Positions 1-14,188 of a stretch of DNA of 64,000 nucleotides are shown here, piece by piece. The notes beneath the pieces were generated by a model. The model saw only the letters and a list, made by a program, of their open reading frames with translations, did not search any database and had not been told where the DNA came from. Made by a program: the position numbers and the translations under genes. Source of the DNA: Arenimonas sp. SCN 70-307. GTDB lineage: Bacteria; Pseudomonadota; Gammaproteobacteria; Xanthomonadales; Xanthomonadaceae. How positions within the stretch are numbered: the stretch's first letter is position 1; each line of letters starts with the position of its first letter. The stretch covers positions 1 through 64,000 of the forward strand of contig NZ_MEDO01000019.1 in NCBI RefSeq assembly GCF_001724815.1, in the 5' to 3' direction.

Positions 1-1
1 C

Positions 2-79
2 GCCTGCATGCGCATCCTGGCAATCCGCCTGAACGCCATGATCAGGGATCAGACCGACTGGAGGGTCCACCCGGCCTGA
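2..79 (+). CDS. Possible C-terminal end of an upstream gene (partial)
   Basis: An open frame enters from the left edge and stops at TGA 77-79, reading 25 residues that end in ...DWRVHPA. It sits 80 bases upstream of prfB on the same strand. In Xanthomonas the gene before prfB is recJ, but I do not recognise this tail as RecJ, and a fragment this short can be open by chance in GC-rich DNA. No function can be given. Confidence 0.25.
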   Translation, partial: ACMRILAIRLNAMIRDQTDWRVHPA

Positions 80-159
80 GCAAGACAGTTGCTCCTACAA
101 GGGAAGGTGGGCCGGGTGGTATCATCTGCGGCCTTTCGTGACACCAACCGCAGGACACC

Positions 160-1282
160 ATGGAACTCAATCCCGTCCGCCAGCGCATCGCCGACCTCCT
201 GGGCCGGCTGGATTCGCTCAGGGGGTATCTTTGACTTCGACCTGAAGGTCGAACGTCTCGAGGAAGTGAACCGGGAGCTTGAAAGCCCCGACGTCTGGAA
301 CGACCCCGAACGCGCCCAGGGCCTGGGCCGCGAGCGCGCCGCGCTCGAGAAGGTGGTCGGCGGCATCCGCACGCTCACCGACGGCCTCAAGGGCGCCGAC
401 GAGCTGCTCGACCTGGCCGAGATGGAAAACGACCAGGACACCGCCGACGCGGTGGTCGAGGATGTCGAGAAGCACGCGCGCGAGGTCGAGAAGCTCGAGT
501 TCCAGCGCATGTTCTCCGGCAAGATGGACTCGGCCAATGCCTACGTCGACATCCAGGCCGGCGCCGGCGGCACCGAGGCCCAGGACTGGGCCGAGATCCT
601 GCTGCGCATGTACCTGCGCTGGTGCGAGTCGCGCGGCTGGAAGACCGAGCTGATGGAAGTCAGCGGCGGCGAAGTGGCGGGCATCAAGTCGGCCACCGTG
701 CGCGTCGAGGGCGACTTCGCCTACGGCTGGCTCAAGACCGAGACCGGCGTGCACCGCCTGGTGCGCAAGTCGCCTTTCGACTCCGACAACCGCCGGCACA
801 CCAGCTTCACCTCGGTGTTCGTCTCGCCGGAAGTCGACGACAACATCGACATCACCATCAACCCGGCCGACCTCAAGACCGACGTGTACCGCTCGTCCGG
901 CGCCGGCGGCCAGCACGTGAACAAGACCGAGTCGGCCGTGCGCATCACCCACGTGCCCACCGGCATCGTGGTGGCCTGCCAGACCGGCCGCAGCCAGCAT
1001 TCCAACCGCGACACCGCGATGAAGATGCTCGCCGCCAAGCTCTACGAGCTCGAGATCCAGAAGCGCAATGCCGAGAAGGACGCGGTGGAAGCCACCAAGT
1101 CCGACATCGGCTGGGGCAGCCAGATCCGCAACTACGTGCTCGACCAGAGCCGCATCAAGGACCTGCGCACCGGCATCGAGCGCTCCGACACCCAGAAGGT
1201 GCTCGACGGCGACCTCGACGAGTTCATCGAAGCCAGCCTCAAGGCCGGCCTCGAGGTCGGCGCGAAACGCGCAGACGCCTGA
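160..1282 (+). CDS. prfB: Peptide chain release factor 2 (programmed +1 frameshift)
   Basis: Release factor 2 reads UGA and UAA stop codons in the ribosomal A site and triggers hydrolysis of the finished peptide. Translation starts at ATG 160 ([10 protein letters not shown]), runs 24 codons to CTT 229-231, meets in-frame TGA 232-234, and continues in the +1 frame from GAC 233. The product is joined from 160-231 and 233-1282, about 373 residues, close to the 365 of E. coli RF2. The stop-recognition tripeptide SPF is in [12 protein letters not shown], and the catalytic GGQ is in [15 protein letters not shown]. An open frame starting earlier at base 89 lacks the conserved N-terminus and is an artefact of the frameshift. 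The downstream neighbour is lysS, as in many proteobacteria. Confidence 0.97.
220..235 (+). promoter_or_regulatory. RF2 autoregulatory +1 frameshift site
   Basis: The site reads AGGGGGTATCTTTGAC. A Shine-Dalgarno-like AGGGGG precedes the slippery CTT codon and the in-frame UGA. In the known mechanism low RF2 lets the ribosome pause at UGA and slip by one base, so RF2 controls its own synthesis. The bases match my memory of the E. coli prfB site exactly. Confidence 0.95.
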
Positions 1283-1288
1283 GCCCCC

Positions 1289-1312
1289 TGTAGGAGCGCC
1301 TTCAGGCGCGAA
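1289..1312 (+). repeat. REP-like hairpin with TGTAGGAGCG seed
   Basis: Between prfB and lysS, TGTAGGAGCG is followed by a small hairpin (GCGCC-TTCA-GGCGC). This resembles the short interspersed palindromes of Pseudomonas and Xanthomonadales chromosomes. The same seed recurs at 19643-19652, and close reverse matches lie near 91-99 and 9504-9512. Confidence 0.5.
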
Positions 1313-1336
1313 TCCTTTCCAGAAGACGATGCCGCC

Positions 1337-2854
<1,518 letters not shown>

Positions 2855-2962
2855 GCAAGAATGTCGGGCAAGTGCTTGCCGGGGTTGAATTCCCGGGGGT
2901 AAGCTGCCGGTGAGCCGCGGGACCCCCGTGGCAATCACGGTGTGCGCACCCGGGAGCTTCAC

Positions 2963-4012
2963 GTGAACGTACTGATCGTCGATGACCAGCCCTCGCAACG
3001 GACCATGTTCCGCCACTTGCTGGAGGACATCAGTCCCGAAGTTAAGGTCACCGACTTCGGTGACCCGGTGGAGGCCCTGCTGTGGTCGCAGCGCAGCTCG
3101 CCCGACCTGCTGCTGCTCGACTACCGCATGCCCAAGCTCGACGGGCTGGAGTTCGCCCGTCGCTTCCGCCGGCCGCTGTCGCACCGCGACGTGCCGATCA
3201 TCCTGATCACCGTGGTCGGCGACGAGCCGATCCGCAACGCCGCCCTCGAGGCCGGCGTCATCGATTTCCTGGTCAAGCCGGTGCGCCCGCGCGAACTGCG
3301 CTCGCGCTGCCGCAACCTGCTGGCCCTGCGCCAGCAGCAGCAGAACCTCAAGACCCGCGCCCACGAGCTCGAGCGCCAGCTGCTGGCGCGCATGCACGAG
3401 CTCGACGACCGCGAGCGCGAGCTGCTGCACCGCCTGGCCAAGGCCACCGCCATGCACGACGGCGGCCCGGTGGCCAGTTTCGAGCGCCTGGGCCGCTATG
3501 CCGGCCTGATCGCCGAGGCCCTGGGCCAGTCCGAGGACGAGGTGCGCACCATCGAGCTGGGCGCGCCGCTGCGCGACATCGGCAAGCTGGCCATCTCCGA
3601 CACCATCCTGCGCAAGCCCGGGCCGCTCACCGACGCCGAGATGGCGGAAGTGCGCCGCCATCCCGCGCTGGGCCACGAGCTGCTCTCGGGCAGCGGCAGC
3701 CGCTTCGTGCAGGTGGGCGCCGCCATCGCCCTGGGCCACCAGGAACGCTGGGACGGCAGCGGTTACCCGCGCGGCCTGGCCGGCGAGGACATCCCGCTGC
3801 CGGCGCGCATCGTCGCCGTGGCGGACGTGCTCGACGCCATGACCTCGCCGCGACCCTGGCGCCCGGCGCATCCCTTCGCGGCCGCCATCGATTTCATCCG
3901 CGAAGGTTCGGGCACGCTGTTCGACCCCGCCGTGGTCTCGGCGACGCTGGCCCGCCGCGAGCGCCTCGAGGAAGTCTTCCGCTTCGTGACCCCGGGGCAA
4001 GCCAGCGCCTGA
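2963..4012 (+). CDS. rpfG: RpfG-like response regulator with degenerate HD-GYP domain
   Basis: In Xanthomonas RpfG is phosphorylated by RpfC on DSF binding and degrades cyclic di-GMP. Here the receiver domain (residues 1-125) has the acidic pair D7/D8 and phosphoacceptor D53 in [13 protein letters not shown] helical linker (about 125-160) leads to an HD-GYP domain (about 165-349). Several usual metal ligands of that domain are altered: the early ExxxH is P169/F173, the HD pair is R204-D205 (APLRDIGK) and HHE is H259-Q260-E261. The HP histidine, the DGSGYP motif (264-269) and the late Asp (VAVADVLDA) remain. This suggests little or no phosphodiesterase activity. I chose GTG 2963 because GGGAG lies six bases upstream; an earlier in-frame GTG at 2942 lacks this. 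rpfC starts 34 bases downstream. Confidence 0.9.
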   Translation: MNVLIVDDQPSQRTMFRHLLEDISPEVKVTDFGDPVEALLWSQRSSPDLLLLDYRMPKLDGLEFARRFRRPLSHRDVPIILITVVGDEPIRNAALEAGVIDFLVKPVRPRELRSRCRNLLALRQQQQNLKTRAHELERQLLARMHELDDRERELLHRLAKATAMHDGGPVASFERLGRYAGLIAEALGQSEDEVRTIELGAPLRDIGKLAISDTILRKPGPLTDAEMAEVRRHPALGHELLSGSGSRFVQVGAAIALGHQERWDGSGYPRGLAGEDIPLPARIVAVADVLDAMTSPRPWRPAHPFAAAIDFIREGSGTLFDPAVVSATLARRERLEEVFRFVTPGQASA

Positions 4013-4046
4013 GGCCCGCCCGGGGCCCGCGCGCAAGCGCCACGCC

Positions 4047-6176
4047 ATGATCCGCGCCTTCGCCAACCGCCCCGACAGCGAACATGGCCAGGCGCTGGTC
4101 CGCCTCGTCATCGCCGCGGTGCTGCTGGCCTACCTGGCCGGCCTGGCCTCGGGCAGCAACGCCGGCGCCGAGCTGCGACTGAGCGTGCTGATCCTGCTGG
4201 CCGAGACCCTGCTCGGCCTGGGCATCGTCATCGCCATCATCCTGCGCCCGGGCGTCTCGCACGGGCGGCGCGTGCTGGGCATGCTGGCCGACTACAGCAC
4301 GCTCGCGGCGATGATGATCCTCAAGGGCGAGGTGCTGGCGCCGCTCTACGTCATCATCCTTTGGGTGACCGTAGGCAACGGCCTGCGCTTCGGCACCACC
4401 TACCTGTTCGCGGCCATGGGCCTGGCGGTGGCCACCTTCCTGGCGGTGATCCTGTCCACGCCTTACTGGCAGGAGAATCCGTACATCGCCTGGGGCCTGC
4501 TGGTGGGCCTGGTGGCGATCCCGGCCTACCTGATCAGCCTGCTGCGCGACCTGCGCCGCGCCGGCGAGGAAGCGCGGCGCGCCAACGCCGCCAAGAGCCG
4601 CTTCCTGGCCAACATGAGCCACGAGTTCCGCTCGCCGCTCAACGGCATCATCGGCATGGCCGAGCTGCTCTCGGGCACGCGCCTGGCGCCCGAGCAGCGC
4701 GAGGCCGCCGACGTCATCCAGACCTCGGCGCAGACGCTGCTGCTGCTGGTCGAGGACGTGCTCGACATCTCGGCCATCGAGGCCGGCAAGCTCAAGCGCC
4801 AGGACAGCGAGTTCGCGCCGCGCGAGCTGGCCCGGCGCATCCGCACCATGCTCCAGCCGATGGCGGCCAACAAGAGCCTCGAGCTTTCGGTGGAGGTGCC
4901 GGAATCCATCCCGCAGCGCCTGCGCGGCGACGCCGGTCACCTGGGCCAGATCCTGCTCAACCTCACCCACAACGCCATCAAGTTCACCGAGGCCGGCAGC
5001 GTGCGGCTGACGTTCGAGCCACGCGCGCTGGAGGCGGGCAGGGCGGCACTGCGCTTCTCCGTGCGCGACACCGGCATCGGCGTGCCGGATTCGGCCAAGG
5101 CCACGCTGTTCCAGGCCTTCGAGCAGGTCGACAGCGGTCCGACGCGCCGTTTCGGCGGCACCGGCCTGGGCACGACCATCGCCAAGACGCTGACCGAACT
5201 GCTCGGCGGCAATATCGGCCTGGAGGACAACCCGGGTGGCGGAACGCATTTCTGGGTGGACCTGGAGTTCGAGGTGGTGGCCGGCAGCGAATCCGCCGCC
5301 GCGGCCCAGGACGAAGGCAAGGTCATCTCCTTCGACGATCCCTTCGTGCGCCATCGCGCGCGCGTGCGGCCGATGCGCGTGCTGGTGGCCGACGACCAGC
5401 CGGCCAACCGCCTCGTGCTGCAGCGCCTGCTCGAGCGCGCCGGCCACCAGCCGGTGTTCGCCGAGGACGGCGAGCAGGCGCTGGACCGCCTCGAGGCCGA
5501 AACGCTCGACGCGGCCATCGTCGACCTGCACATGCCGGGCGTGGACGGCCTGGAGGTGATCAAGCAGGCGCGCGTGATGCAGGCCGGCTCCACCCGCACG
5601 CCGATCGTGGTGCTCAGCGCCGACGCCACCGTGGACGCGGTGCGCGACGCCGAAGCCGCAGGCGCCTATACCTTCCTCACCAAACCCGTGGTGGCCGCGC
5701 GACTGCTCGACACCCTGGCCGAGATCGCCGGCGGCGCCGGCGGCGAGGCGAGCACGCCCCAGCGCAAGGACCAGCTGCCGACCCTGCGCACCGACGTGCT
5801 CGAGGAGCTGGCGGGCATGGGCCTGGGCACGCAGTTCCTGCGCGATTTCTCCGAGCAGTGCCTGCGCGACGCCAGCCGCTGCCTGGCCGAGGCCGAACGT
5901 TCGGCGGCGCAGGGGCGCTGGGACAGCCTGCGCGAGGCCGCGCATGCGCTCAAGGGCGTTTCCGAGAACCTGGGCGCGCAGGCGCTGGTGTCGCGCAGTA
6001 CGGAGCTCATGCGCGCCAGCGATGCGGTGCTGGCCAAGGAGTGGCGGCGCCTGGTGGGCAACATCGGTACCCAGCTCGAGGGCACGGCTGCGCAGGTGCG
6101 CAGCGAAGTGGCGCGTATCTCCGCGCGCCCGGTGCAAGGTGATTCCGGCCGGCCCACGGACAACGAGTCCGGCTGA
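4047..6176 (+). CDS. rpfC: RpfC-like hybrid sensor histidine kinase (DSF sensor)
   Basis: An inner-membrane hybrid kinase of 709 residues. Five or so hydrophobic segments fill residues 10-175 ([25 protein letters not shown] and so on), like the RpfC input region. Next come HisKA with the phospho-His in [14 protein letters not shown], and HATPase with an N box ([13 protein letters not shown]), DTGIGVPD and [13 protein letters not shown] receiver domain has Asp in [14 protein letters not shown]-terminal HPt domain has His in [15 protein letters not shown]. This is the domain order of Xanthomonas RpfC. In that genus unliganded RpfC also binds and restrains RpfF. It probably forms one transcript with rpfG, and faces rpfF tail to tail across about 50 bases. 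Xanthomonas rpfH, a membrane-protein gene between rpfG and rpfC in some strains, is absent. Confidence 0.93.
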   Translation: MIRAFANRPDSEHGQALVRLVIAAVLLAYLAGLASGSNAGAELRLSVLILLAETLLGLGIVIAIILRPGVSHGRRVLGMLADYSTLAAMMILKGEVLAPLYVIILWVTVGNGLRFGTTYLFAAMGLAVATFLAVILSTPYWQENPYIAWGLLVGLVAIPAYLISLLRDLRRAGEEARRANAAKSRFLANMSHEFRSPLNGIIGMAELLSGTRLAPEQREAADVIQTSAQTLLLLVEDVLDISAIEAGKLKRQDSEFAPRELARRIRTMLQPMAANKSLELSVEVPESIPQRLRGDAGHLGQILLNLTHNAIKFTEAGSVRLTFEPRALEAGRAALRFSVRDTGIGVPDSAKATLFQAFEQVDSGPTRRFGGTGLGTTIAKTLTELLGGNIGLEDNPGGGTHFWVDLEFEVVAGSESAAAAQDEGKVISFDDPFVRHRARVRPMRVLVADDQPANRLVLQRLLERAGHQPVFAEDGEQALDRLEAETLDAAIVDLHMPGVDGLEVIKQARVMQAGSTRTPIVVLSADATVDAVRDAEAAGAYTFLTKPVVAARLLDTLAEIAGGAGGEASTPQRKDQLPTLRTDVLEELAGMGLGTQFLRDFSEQCLRDASRCLAEAERSAAQGRWDSLREAAHALKGVSENLGAQALVSRSTELMRASDAVLAKEWRRLVGNIGTQLEGTAAQVRSEVARISARPVQGDSGRPTDNESG

Positions 6177-6227
6177 GCCGCGTCGCGGGGGTGGCCGCCC
6201 CTTGCCTGGCGACCACCCCGTTTCGCG

Positions 6228-7121
6228 TCAGACCACCTGTCGCAGCGCGGCGGCGCCCGGAACACGGCGCTTCTGCGCCCGCACCAGCCGCTCCATGGTC
6301 TGCAGGCCGCGGTCGCCCAGTCGCATCGCGGCGTCCACCCAGGTGGTGGTGACGCGCATCAGCTCGTCCAGGCTCACCGGGTTGCAGGTCATGCGCACGG
6401 TGTTCATCGAGCGAAGGGCATTGCCCATGCGCTTGCGCCGGCGCACCAGTTCGCGGGCCGCCGAAAGGCCTTCGCCGCGCGGCACCAGGAAATCAACCAC
6501 GCCCATCCGGTGCAGTTCCTCGGCCGAATAGACGTTGCCGTCGAGCATCATGCGCTCGGCCTGGGCCGGGGTGACGCGGCGCGAGAGGAAGGTGTAGGCG
6601 CCCATGCCCGGGAACAGGTCGAACAGCACCTCCGGGAAGCCCATGCCGCTGCCTTCCTCGGCAATGATGGTGTGGCAGCACAGCGCGGCTTCGAAGCCGC
6701 CGCCCAGGGCCTCGCCCTGCACCACGGCGATCGAATGCACGCGGTCGTCGGCCAGCCGGGCGAAATGGAAGGCCACCGAAACGCAAAGCTGGGCATAAGC
6801 CAGCAGGCGGGCGCGGTCGCCGGTGCGGATCAGGCGCGAGAACAGCTCGAGGTCCCCGCCCAGGTTGAACACGTCGGAATGCGAGGCGAGCACCAGGTGG
6901 CGGACCTCGTTGCCCGGGTGGTTGGCGTCGTTGGCGATGCGGTTGGCGACCTGGCGCTGGCACTCGCGCAGGTCGACCAGCAGCTGCTCGCTGAAGCAGG
7001 GGCGGTAGGCTGGAGCAGGGTTGTGGTGCATGAAGCACCACTCGATGCCGGCTTCGGCTTCGGAGCGGTGGTCGACCAGGGTGAGGGCGGGCTCGCGGTT
7101 GATGCTTTCGACGACGGACAT
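6228..7121 (-). CDS. rpfF: DSF synthase, enoyl-CoA hydratase family
   Basis: A crotonase-fold enzyme that makes cis-2-unsaturated fatty acid signals (DSF) from acyl-ACP, with dehydratase and thioesterase activity. The 297 residues contain both catalytic glutamates of the RpfF family: E144 in GEALGGGFEAA and E164 in GMGFPEVLFDLFPGMG. They are twenty residues apart, as in Xanthomonas RpfF. I chose ATG 7121 (MSVVESINREP) because GGAGA precedes it at good spacing; an upstream in-frame TTG at 7139 is less likely. It follows rpfB on the minus strand and converges on rpfC, the same geometry as in Xanthomonas. It could only be confused with an ordinary enoyl-CoA hydratase, but neighbours and motifs argue for RpfF. 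Confidence 0.94.
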   Translation of the reverse strand: MSVVESINREPALTLVDHRSEAEAGIEWCFMHHNPAPAYRPCFSEQLLVDLRECQRQVANRIANDANHPGNEVRHLVLASHSDVFNLGGDLELFSRLIRTGDRARLLAYAQLCVSVAFHFARLADDRVHSIAVVQGEALGGGFEAALCCHTIIAEEGSGMGFPEVLFDLFPGMGAYTFLSRRVTPAQAERMMLDGNVYSAEELHRMGVVDFLVPRGEGLSAARELVRRRKRMGNALRSMNTVRMTCNPVSLDELMRVTTTWVDAAMRLGDRGLQTMERLVRAQKRRVPGAAALRQVV

Positions 7122-7220
7122 GGCGGTTTCTCCAGGCAAGGGGGTGGTGCCCTACACGTTCCTTCGGCGGAGCGCAAGGGGGCAGGGGCAGTCTACACCC
7201 GGGCCAACGCCCAAATGCCA

Positions 7221-7243
7221 GCGCCGCCCACGGGGGGCGGCGC
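7221..7243 (-). other. GC-rich hairpin between rpfB and rpfF
   Basis: A perfect 9-bp inverted repeat (GCGCCGCCC / GGGCGGCGC, loop of five bases) lies in the 145-base gap downstream of rpfB and about 100 bases before the rpfF start. No T-run follows on the minus strand, so it is not a classical terminator. It may act as an attenuator or a 3'-end stabiliser within the rpfB-rpfF transcript. Confidence 0.45.
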
Positions 7244-7266
7244 CGGGGACTTGCCTGGCAGGAGGG

Positions 7267-8949
7267 TCAGGCCGGGGTCTTGGGGGCGTCGCGCAGCTCG
7301 CGGCGCAGGATCTTCCCGACGTTGGACTTGGGCAGCTCGGTGCGGAACTCGACGTAGCGCGGGTGCTTGTAGCCGGTGAGGTTTTCCTTGCAGAAAGCCT
7401 TGACCTGCTCGGCCGTGAGCGCCGGGTCCTTCTTGACGATGACCACCTTCACCGCCTCGCCGGACTTCTCGTCGGGCACGCCGACCGCGGCGACCTCGAG
7501 CACGCCGGGCATCAGCGCGATCACGTCCTCGACCTCGTTCGGGTACACGTTGAAGCCCGAGACCAGGATCATGTCCTTCTTGCGGTCGACGATGTAGAAG
7601 AAACCCTTCTCGTCCATCTTGGCCATGTCGCCGGTGTGCAGCCAGCCGTCGGCGTCGATGACCTTGGCGGTTTCTTCCGGGCGCTGCCAGTAGCCGGCCA
7701 TCACCTGCGGACCTCGGATGCACAGCTCGCCGACCTCGCCGACCGGCAGCATGCGGCCTTCGTCGTCCTTGATGCAGGCGTCGGTGGACGGGATCGGCAG
7801 GCCGATCGAGCCGTTGTACTCGGGCAGGTCCATCGGGTTGATGCAGGCCGCCGGCGAGGTCTCGGTCAGGCCGTAGGCTTCGACCAGGGTGATGCCGGTG
7901 GCCTTCTGCCAGCGCTCGGCCACCGCGCGCTGCACGGCCATGCCGCCGCCGAGGGTGAGGTGCAGGCGCGAGAAGTCGATCTTCTCGAAGCCCGGGGTGT
8001 TGAGCAGGCCGTTGAAGAGCGTGTTCACGCCGGTGATGGCGGTGAACGGGATCTTCTGCAGCTCGGCCACGAAACCCTTCATGTCGCGCGGGTTGGTGAT
8101 CAGGTGGTTGAGGCCGCCGAACTTCATGAAGACCAGGCAGTTCGCCGTCAGCGCGAAGATGTGGTAGAGCGGCAGCGCGGTGATGATCACTTCCTTGCCC
8201 ATGCTGGCGTTCGCACCCAGCCAGGCCGAGGACTGCTGCATGTTCGCCACCAGGTTGCGGTGCGTGAGCATCGCGCCCTTGGCCACGCCGGTGGTGCCGC
8301 CGGTGTACTGCAGGAAGGCGATGTCCTCGGGGCGGATGTCGATGGCAGGCAGGGTCTTGCCGGCGCCGCGGGCGAGGGCGTCGTTGAAGCGCAGGTGGCC
8401 GGGCAGGTCGTACTCGGGCACCTGCTTCTTGACGTGGCGCAGCACGAAGTTGATCAGCGAGCCCTTGGGGAAGCCCAGCATGTCGCCCACGCCGGTGACG
8501 ATGACCTGCTTGATCGGCGTATCGCCGACGACTTCCTGCACCACGTGCGCGAAGTTCTCCAGCACCACGATGGCGCTGGCGCCGGAATCCACCAGCTGGT
8601 GCTTGAGCTCGCGGGCGGTGTACATCGGGTTGGTGTTGACCACCGTGAGCCCGGCGCGCAGCACGCCGAAGATGGCAACCGGGTACTGCAGGATGTTGGG
8701 CATCATCAGGGCGACGCGGTCGCCCTTCTTGAGCTTGAGCTCGTGCAGCAGGTAGTTTGCGAACTGGGTGCTGAGGCGGTCGACCTGGTCGTAGGTCAGC
8801 TGCTTGCCGAAATTGGCGAAGGCCGGGTTGTCGCGGTAGGTGCGGCAGGACTCCTCGAGCACTGAGACGATGGACGGGTACTGCCCGAGGTCGATCTCGG
8901 GACCGATGCCCTTCGGATAATTCGCCAGCCAAGGACGTTCAAAACCCAT
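7267..8949 (-). CDS. rpfB: RpfB-like long-chain fatty acid--CoA ligase (FadD family)
   Basis: Activates free fatty acids to acyl-CoA using ATP. In Xanthomonas RpfB is a FadD-type ligase needed for DSF turnover and fatty acid uptake. The 560 residues equal the E. coli FadD length. The AMP-binding signature [16 protein letters not shown] is near residue 215, the GLTETSP motif near 360, and the C-terminal [24 protein letters not shown] segment carries the adenylate-binding Asp and hinge. ATG 8949 ([14 protein letters not shown]) is preceded by GGGAG; longer in-frame extensions have no homology. It lies upstream of rpfF on the same strand and is divergent from a small lipoprotein gene. Confidence 0.93.
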   Translation of the reverse strand: MGFERPWLANYPKGIGPEIDLGQYPSIVSVLEESCRTYRDNPAFANFGKQLTYDQVDRLSTQFANYLLHELKLKKGDRVALMMPNILQYPVAIFGVLRAGLTVVNTNPMYTARELKHQLVDSGASAIVVLENFAHVVQEVVGDTPIKQVIVTGVGDMLGFPKGSLINFVLRHVKKQVPEYDLPGHLRFNDALARGAGKTLPAIDIRPEDIAFLQYTGGTTGVAKGAMLTHRNLVANMQQSSAWLGANASMGKEVIITALPLYHIFALTANCLVFMKFGGLNHLITNPRDMKGFVAELQKIPFTAITGVNTLFNGLLNTPGFEKIDFSRLHLTLGGGMAVQRAVAERWQKATGITLVEAYGLTETSPAACINPMDLPEYNGSIGLPIPSTDACIKDDEGRMLPVGEVGELCIRGPQVMAGYWQRPEETAKVIDADGWLHTGDMAKMDEKGFFYIVDRKKDMILVSGFNVYPNEVEDVIALMPGVLEVAAVGVPDEKSGEAVKVVIVKKDPALTAEQVKAFCKENLTGYKHPRYVEFRTELPKSNVGKILRRELRDAPKTPA

Positions 8950-9082
8950 GCGTTCACTCCCGAAAATCGAATCCAGCCGACCCGCCGGGGCGCATGGGGC
9001 TTGCGCCGCGCGGAATTTGAGTATTCGCTCGATTGGAGCATACCCCTCGGGGCAGGGCAAGGCAGAGCGGACCGGCTTTCGC

Positions 9083-9496
9083 ATGGCTTTCACGGCCGCG
9101 GTCGTGCTGGCGTTGGCGCTGGCCGCCGGCTGCGCGCGCACCCCGCCCGAGCAAGCCCTGCGCGAGGCGGTGGCGGCCATGGCCGAGGCGGCCGAGGCAC
9201 GCGACAGCGAGGCCCTGGCCAGCCACCTCGCCGACGACTTCGCCGGCCCGGACGGCATGGACCGCGAGCGCCTGCGTCGCTACCTGGCGGTGATCTGGCT
9301 GCGCAACCGCGAGGTCGGGGTCACGCTGGGCCCGCTGGACGTCGAGCTGATGGGCGACCGGGCCAAGGTCGGATTCACCGCCGCCGCCCGCGGCGGCGAG
9401 GGCCTTTTTCCCGACAGCGCCCGCGTCTACCAGGTCGAGACCGGCTGGCGGCTCGAGGGCGGCGAGTGGAAGCTCATCTCCGCCGACTGGCGCTGA
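9083..9496 (+). CDS. Small lipoprotein with NTF2-like fold
   Basis: A product of 137 residues. It starts [22 protein letters not shown], a lipoprotein signal with Cys at about residue 17; the residue at -3 is Ala rather than the favoured Leu. The mature part ([31 protein letters not shown], then [25 protein letters not shown]) looks like a nuclear-transport-factor-2-type fold of the kind in SnoaL/DUF4440 proteins. Its role is unknown. It sits in the rpf region, divergent from rpfB and convergent with acnA. ATG 9083 is the only start that places the signal peptide properly. Confidence 0.7.
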   Translation: MAFTAAVVLALALAAGCARTPPEQALREAVAAMAEAAEARDSEALASHLADDFAGPDGMDRERLRRYLAVIWLRNREVGVTLGPLDVELMGDRAKVGFTAAARGGEGLFPDSARVYQVETGWRLEGGEWKLISADWR

Positions 9497-9530
9497 CCCG
9501 GCCGCGCTCCTACGGGAAGGCCCCGGGGAG

Positions 9531-9563
9531 AAAAGCGAAAGGCCCTCCGGGGAGGGCCTTTCG
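9531..9563 (-). terminator. Intrinsic terminator of acnA
   Basis: A perfect 13-bp inverted repeat (9536-9548 and 9551-9563, core GGCCCTCC/GGAGGGCC) lies between the convergent lipoprotein gene and acnA. On the minus strand the stem is followed by TTTCGCTTTT, which suits termination of acnA. It may also work for the plus-strand gene. Confidence 0.75.
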
Positions 9564-9586
9564 GGTAACGCGGCGACGCCGTGGAA

Positions 9587-12334
<2,748 letters not shown>

Positions 12335-12458
12335 GGACAGGCTCCGGGCTGGATCGACGGGGAGGGGCTGGGAGTGCCGCGCCCAAGGGCCGCGACAGCC
12401 CCATATTATGCCCCAAACCGTACCCTTCCGTCCGCGCGCGCGGCCTGCGCGCGCCGTT

Positions 12459-13070
12459 TCAGCGCGACTGTTCGAGCCAGTCGCGGGCGGCCTGCGTCAG
12501 GGCGCGGCGGCCGAACAGGAAGTCCCAGTAGCTGCCGCCGAGCTGGCGCCAGAGCACCGCCGCGCGCAGGGCCGCGAGCAGGGTGGCGCGCACTTCGCCG
12601 ACCACGTCGGGCTGGCCGAGGTAGACCGGGTTGCCCTGCACCAGCACGCGCGGGCCGATCGGGCTCACCTCGAGCGCATACAGCTCGCCCAGGCGGGCCA
12701 GCACGGTCGGGTGGGTCGGGCCGTTGAGCTGGCGCTGCCGGGCCACGTCCTCCAGCGCCTCGTGCACCACCTGCGGCGCGCGCGGGTGGGCGATGAACTT
12801 GCGCTCGAGGTGCAGCACCGTCATGGCCATGCGGGTGAGCGCGGGGTCGCGGCCGGCGCCACCGTCGAGCTGGGCGACCAGGCGCTCCAGGCCGGGGCGG
12901 AGGTTGGCGGCACCGTCGAACACGTCTTCCGGAGACTCGGCGTCGAAACGGAACAGGCTGTCGATGCTGGCGGCCAGGGGCGTGGTCTGGGCCTGGCCGG
13001 TCTGGGCCATCTGCTGCACCAGCTGCACGGCCTGCAGCAGGCCGGCGAGGGCGAGGGCACGATCCTTCAT
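12459..13070 (-). CDS. hflD: HflD family lysogenization regulator homologue
   Basis: A product of 203 residues, mostly helical, matching the HflD family. It begins [25 protein letters not shown] and contains [34 protein letters not shown] and [19 protein letters not shown]-like helices (seen here as [16 protein letters not shown]). E. coli HflD is a peripheral membrane protein that binds lambda CII; its cellular role is unclear. Its ATG overlaps the mnmA stop codon (ATGA, 13067-13070), so translation is probably coupled. The mnmA-hflD pair is conserved in gammaproteobacteria. Confidence 0.92.
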   Translation of the reverse strand: MKDRALALAGLLQAVQLVQQMAQTGQAQTTPLAASIDSLFRFDAESPEDVFDGAANLRPGLERLVAQLDGGAGRDPALTRMAMTVLHLERKFIAHPRAPQVVHEALEDVARQRQLNGPTHPTVLARLGELYALEVSPIGPRVLVQGNPVYLGQPDVVGEVRATLLAALRAAVLWRQLGGSYWDFLFGRRALTQAARDWLEQSR

Positions 13071-14188
13071 TGCGCGGGGTCCGGTCGGGTTTCGAGGGGG
13101 GCATCGGTGCGGGCGATGACGGCGCCTCCCAGGCAGGCGTCGCCCTGGTAGAGCACCACCGACTGGCCGGGGGTCACGGCCCGCTGCGGGGTGTCGAAGG
13201 CTACGGAAAGCGAGCCGTCGGCGTCCACCTCCACCGTGCAGGCCTGGTCGGCCTGGCGGTAGCGGGTCTTGGCGGTGCAGGCAAAGCGCGCGGCCGGCGG
13301 GGCGCCGTCGACCCAGTGCGCCGGCTCCGACCACAGGCGGGTGGACTGCAGCAAGCGGCTGTCGGCGCCCTGGTCGACGTAGACCACGTTGGCCTGCACG
13401 TCCTTGCCCACCACGTACCAGGGGGCGTCGGGGCGGCCCTTCACGCCGCCGATGTGCAGGCCCTCGCGCTGGCCGAGGGTGTAGTACCAAGCGCCGGCAT
13501 GCTCGCCCAGGCGCTGGCCGTCCGCGGTGCGCAGTTCGCCCGGCCGGGCCGGGATGTAGCGCGAGAGGAACTCGCGGAAATCGCGCTCGCCGATGAAGCA
13601 GATGCCGGTGGAATCCTTCTTGGCCGCGGTGGGCAGGCCGGCCTCGGCGGCCAGGCGGCGCACCTCGGCCTTGGGCAGGTGGCCGAGCGGGAAGAGGGTG
13701 GCGGCGAGCTGGGCCTGGCCGAGCTGGTGCAGGAAGTAGCTCTGGTCCTTGCCGGCATCGACGCCGCGCAGCAGGCGCCAGCGGCCGTCGCGCTGGTCGA
13801 CCCGCGCGTAATGGCCGGTGGCGATCTTCTCCGCGCCCAGGGCCCGGGCCTCGTCGAGGAAGACCTTGAACTTGATCTCGCGGTTGCACAGCACGTCCGG
13901 GTTGGGCGTGCGGCCGGCGCGGTACTCGGCCACGAAATGCTCGAACACGTCGCGCCAGTACTGGCCGGCGAAGTTGCGGACGTGGAAGGGGATGCCCAGC
14001 AGGCCGGCGACGCGAAGGGCATCGCGGCGGTCCTCTTCCGCCCGGCATCCGTCGCCGTCGCCTTCATCATCATTCCAGTTCTGCATGAACAAGCCGGCCA
14101 GCGATTCGCCGGCGCGCTGCAGCAGCAGCGCCGCCACCGAGGAATCGACGCCGCCCGACAGCCCGACGATGACCCGCGCCGTGCTCAT
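13067..14188 (-). CDS. mnmA: tRNA-specific 2-thiouridylase MnmA
   Basis: Adds sulfur to U34 of tRNA-Lys, tRNA-Glu and tRNA-Gln, using ATP and sulfur from the IscS-Tus relay. The 373 residues start [21 protein letters not shown] with the PP-loop SGGVDSS. Catalytic cysteines appear in [12 protein letters not shown] and [10 protein letters not shown]. The C-terminal barrel is present ([15 protein letters not shown]). The start at ATG 14188 is set by the PP-loop; the frame stays open upstream through nudJ only by chance. It overlaps nudJ by four bases at its start and hflD by four at its end. Confidence 0.96.
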   Translation of the reverse strand: MSTARVIVGLSGGVDSSVAALLLQRAGESLAGLFMQNWNDDEGDGDGCRAEEDRRDALRVAGLLGIPFHVRNFAGQYWRDVFEHFVAEYRAGRTPNPDVLCNREIKFKVFLDEARALGAEKIATGHYARVDQRDGRWRLLRGVDAGKDQSYFLHQLGQAQLAATLFPLGHLPKAEVRRLAAEAGLPTAAKKDSTGICFIGERDFREFLSRYIPARPGELRTADGQRLGEHAGAWYYTLGQREGLHIGGVKGRPDAPWYVVGKDVQANVVYVDQGADSRLLQSTRLWSEPAHWVDGAPPAARFACTAKTRYRQADQACTVEVDADGSLSVAFDTPQRAVTPGQSVVLYQGDACLGGAVIARTDAPLETRPDPAQ

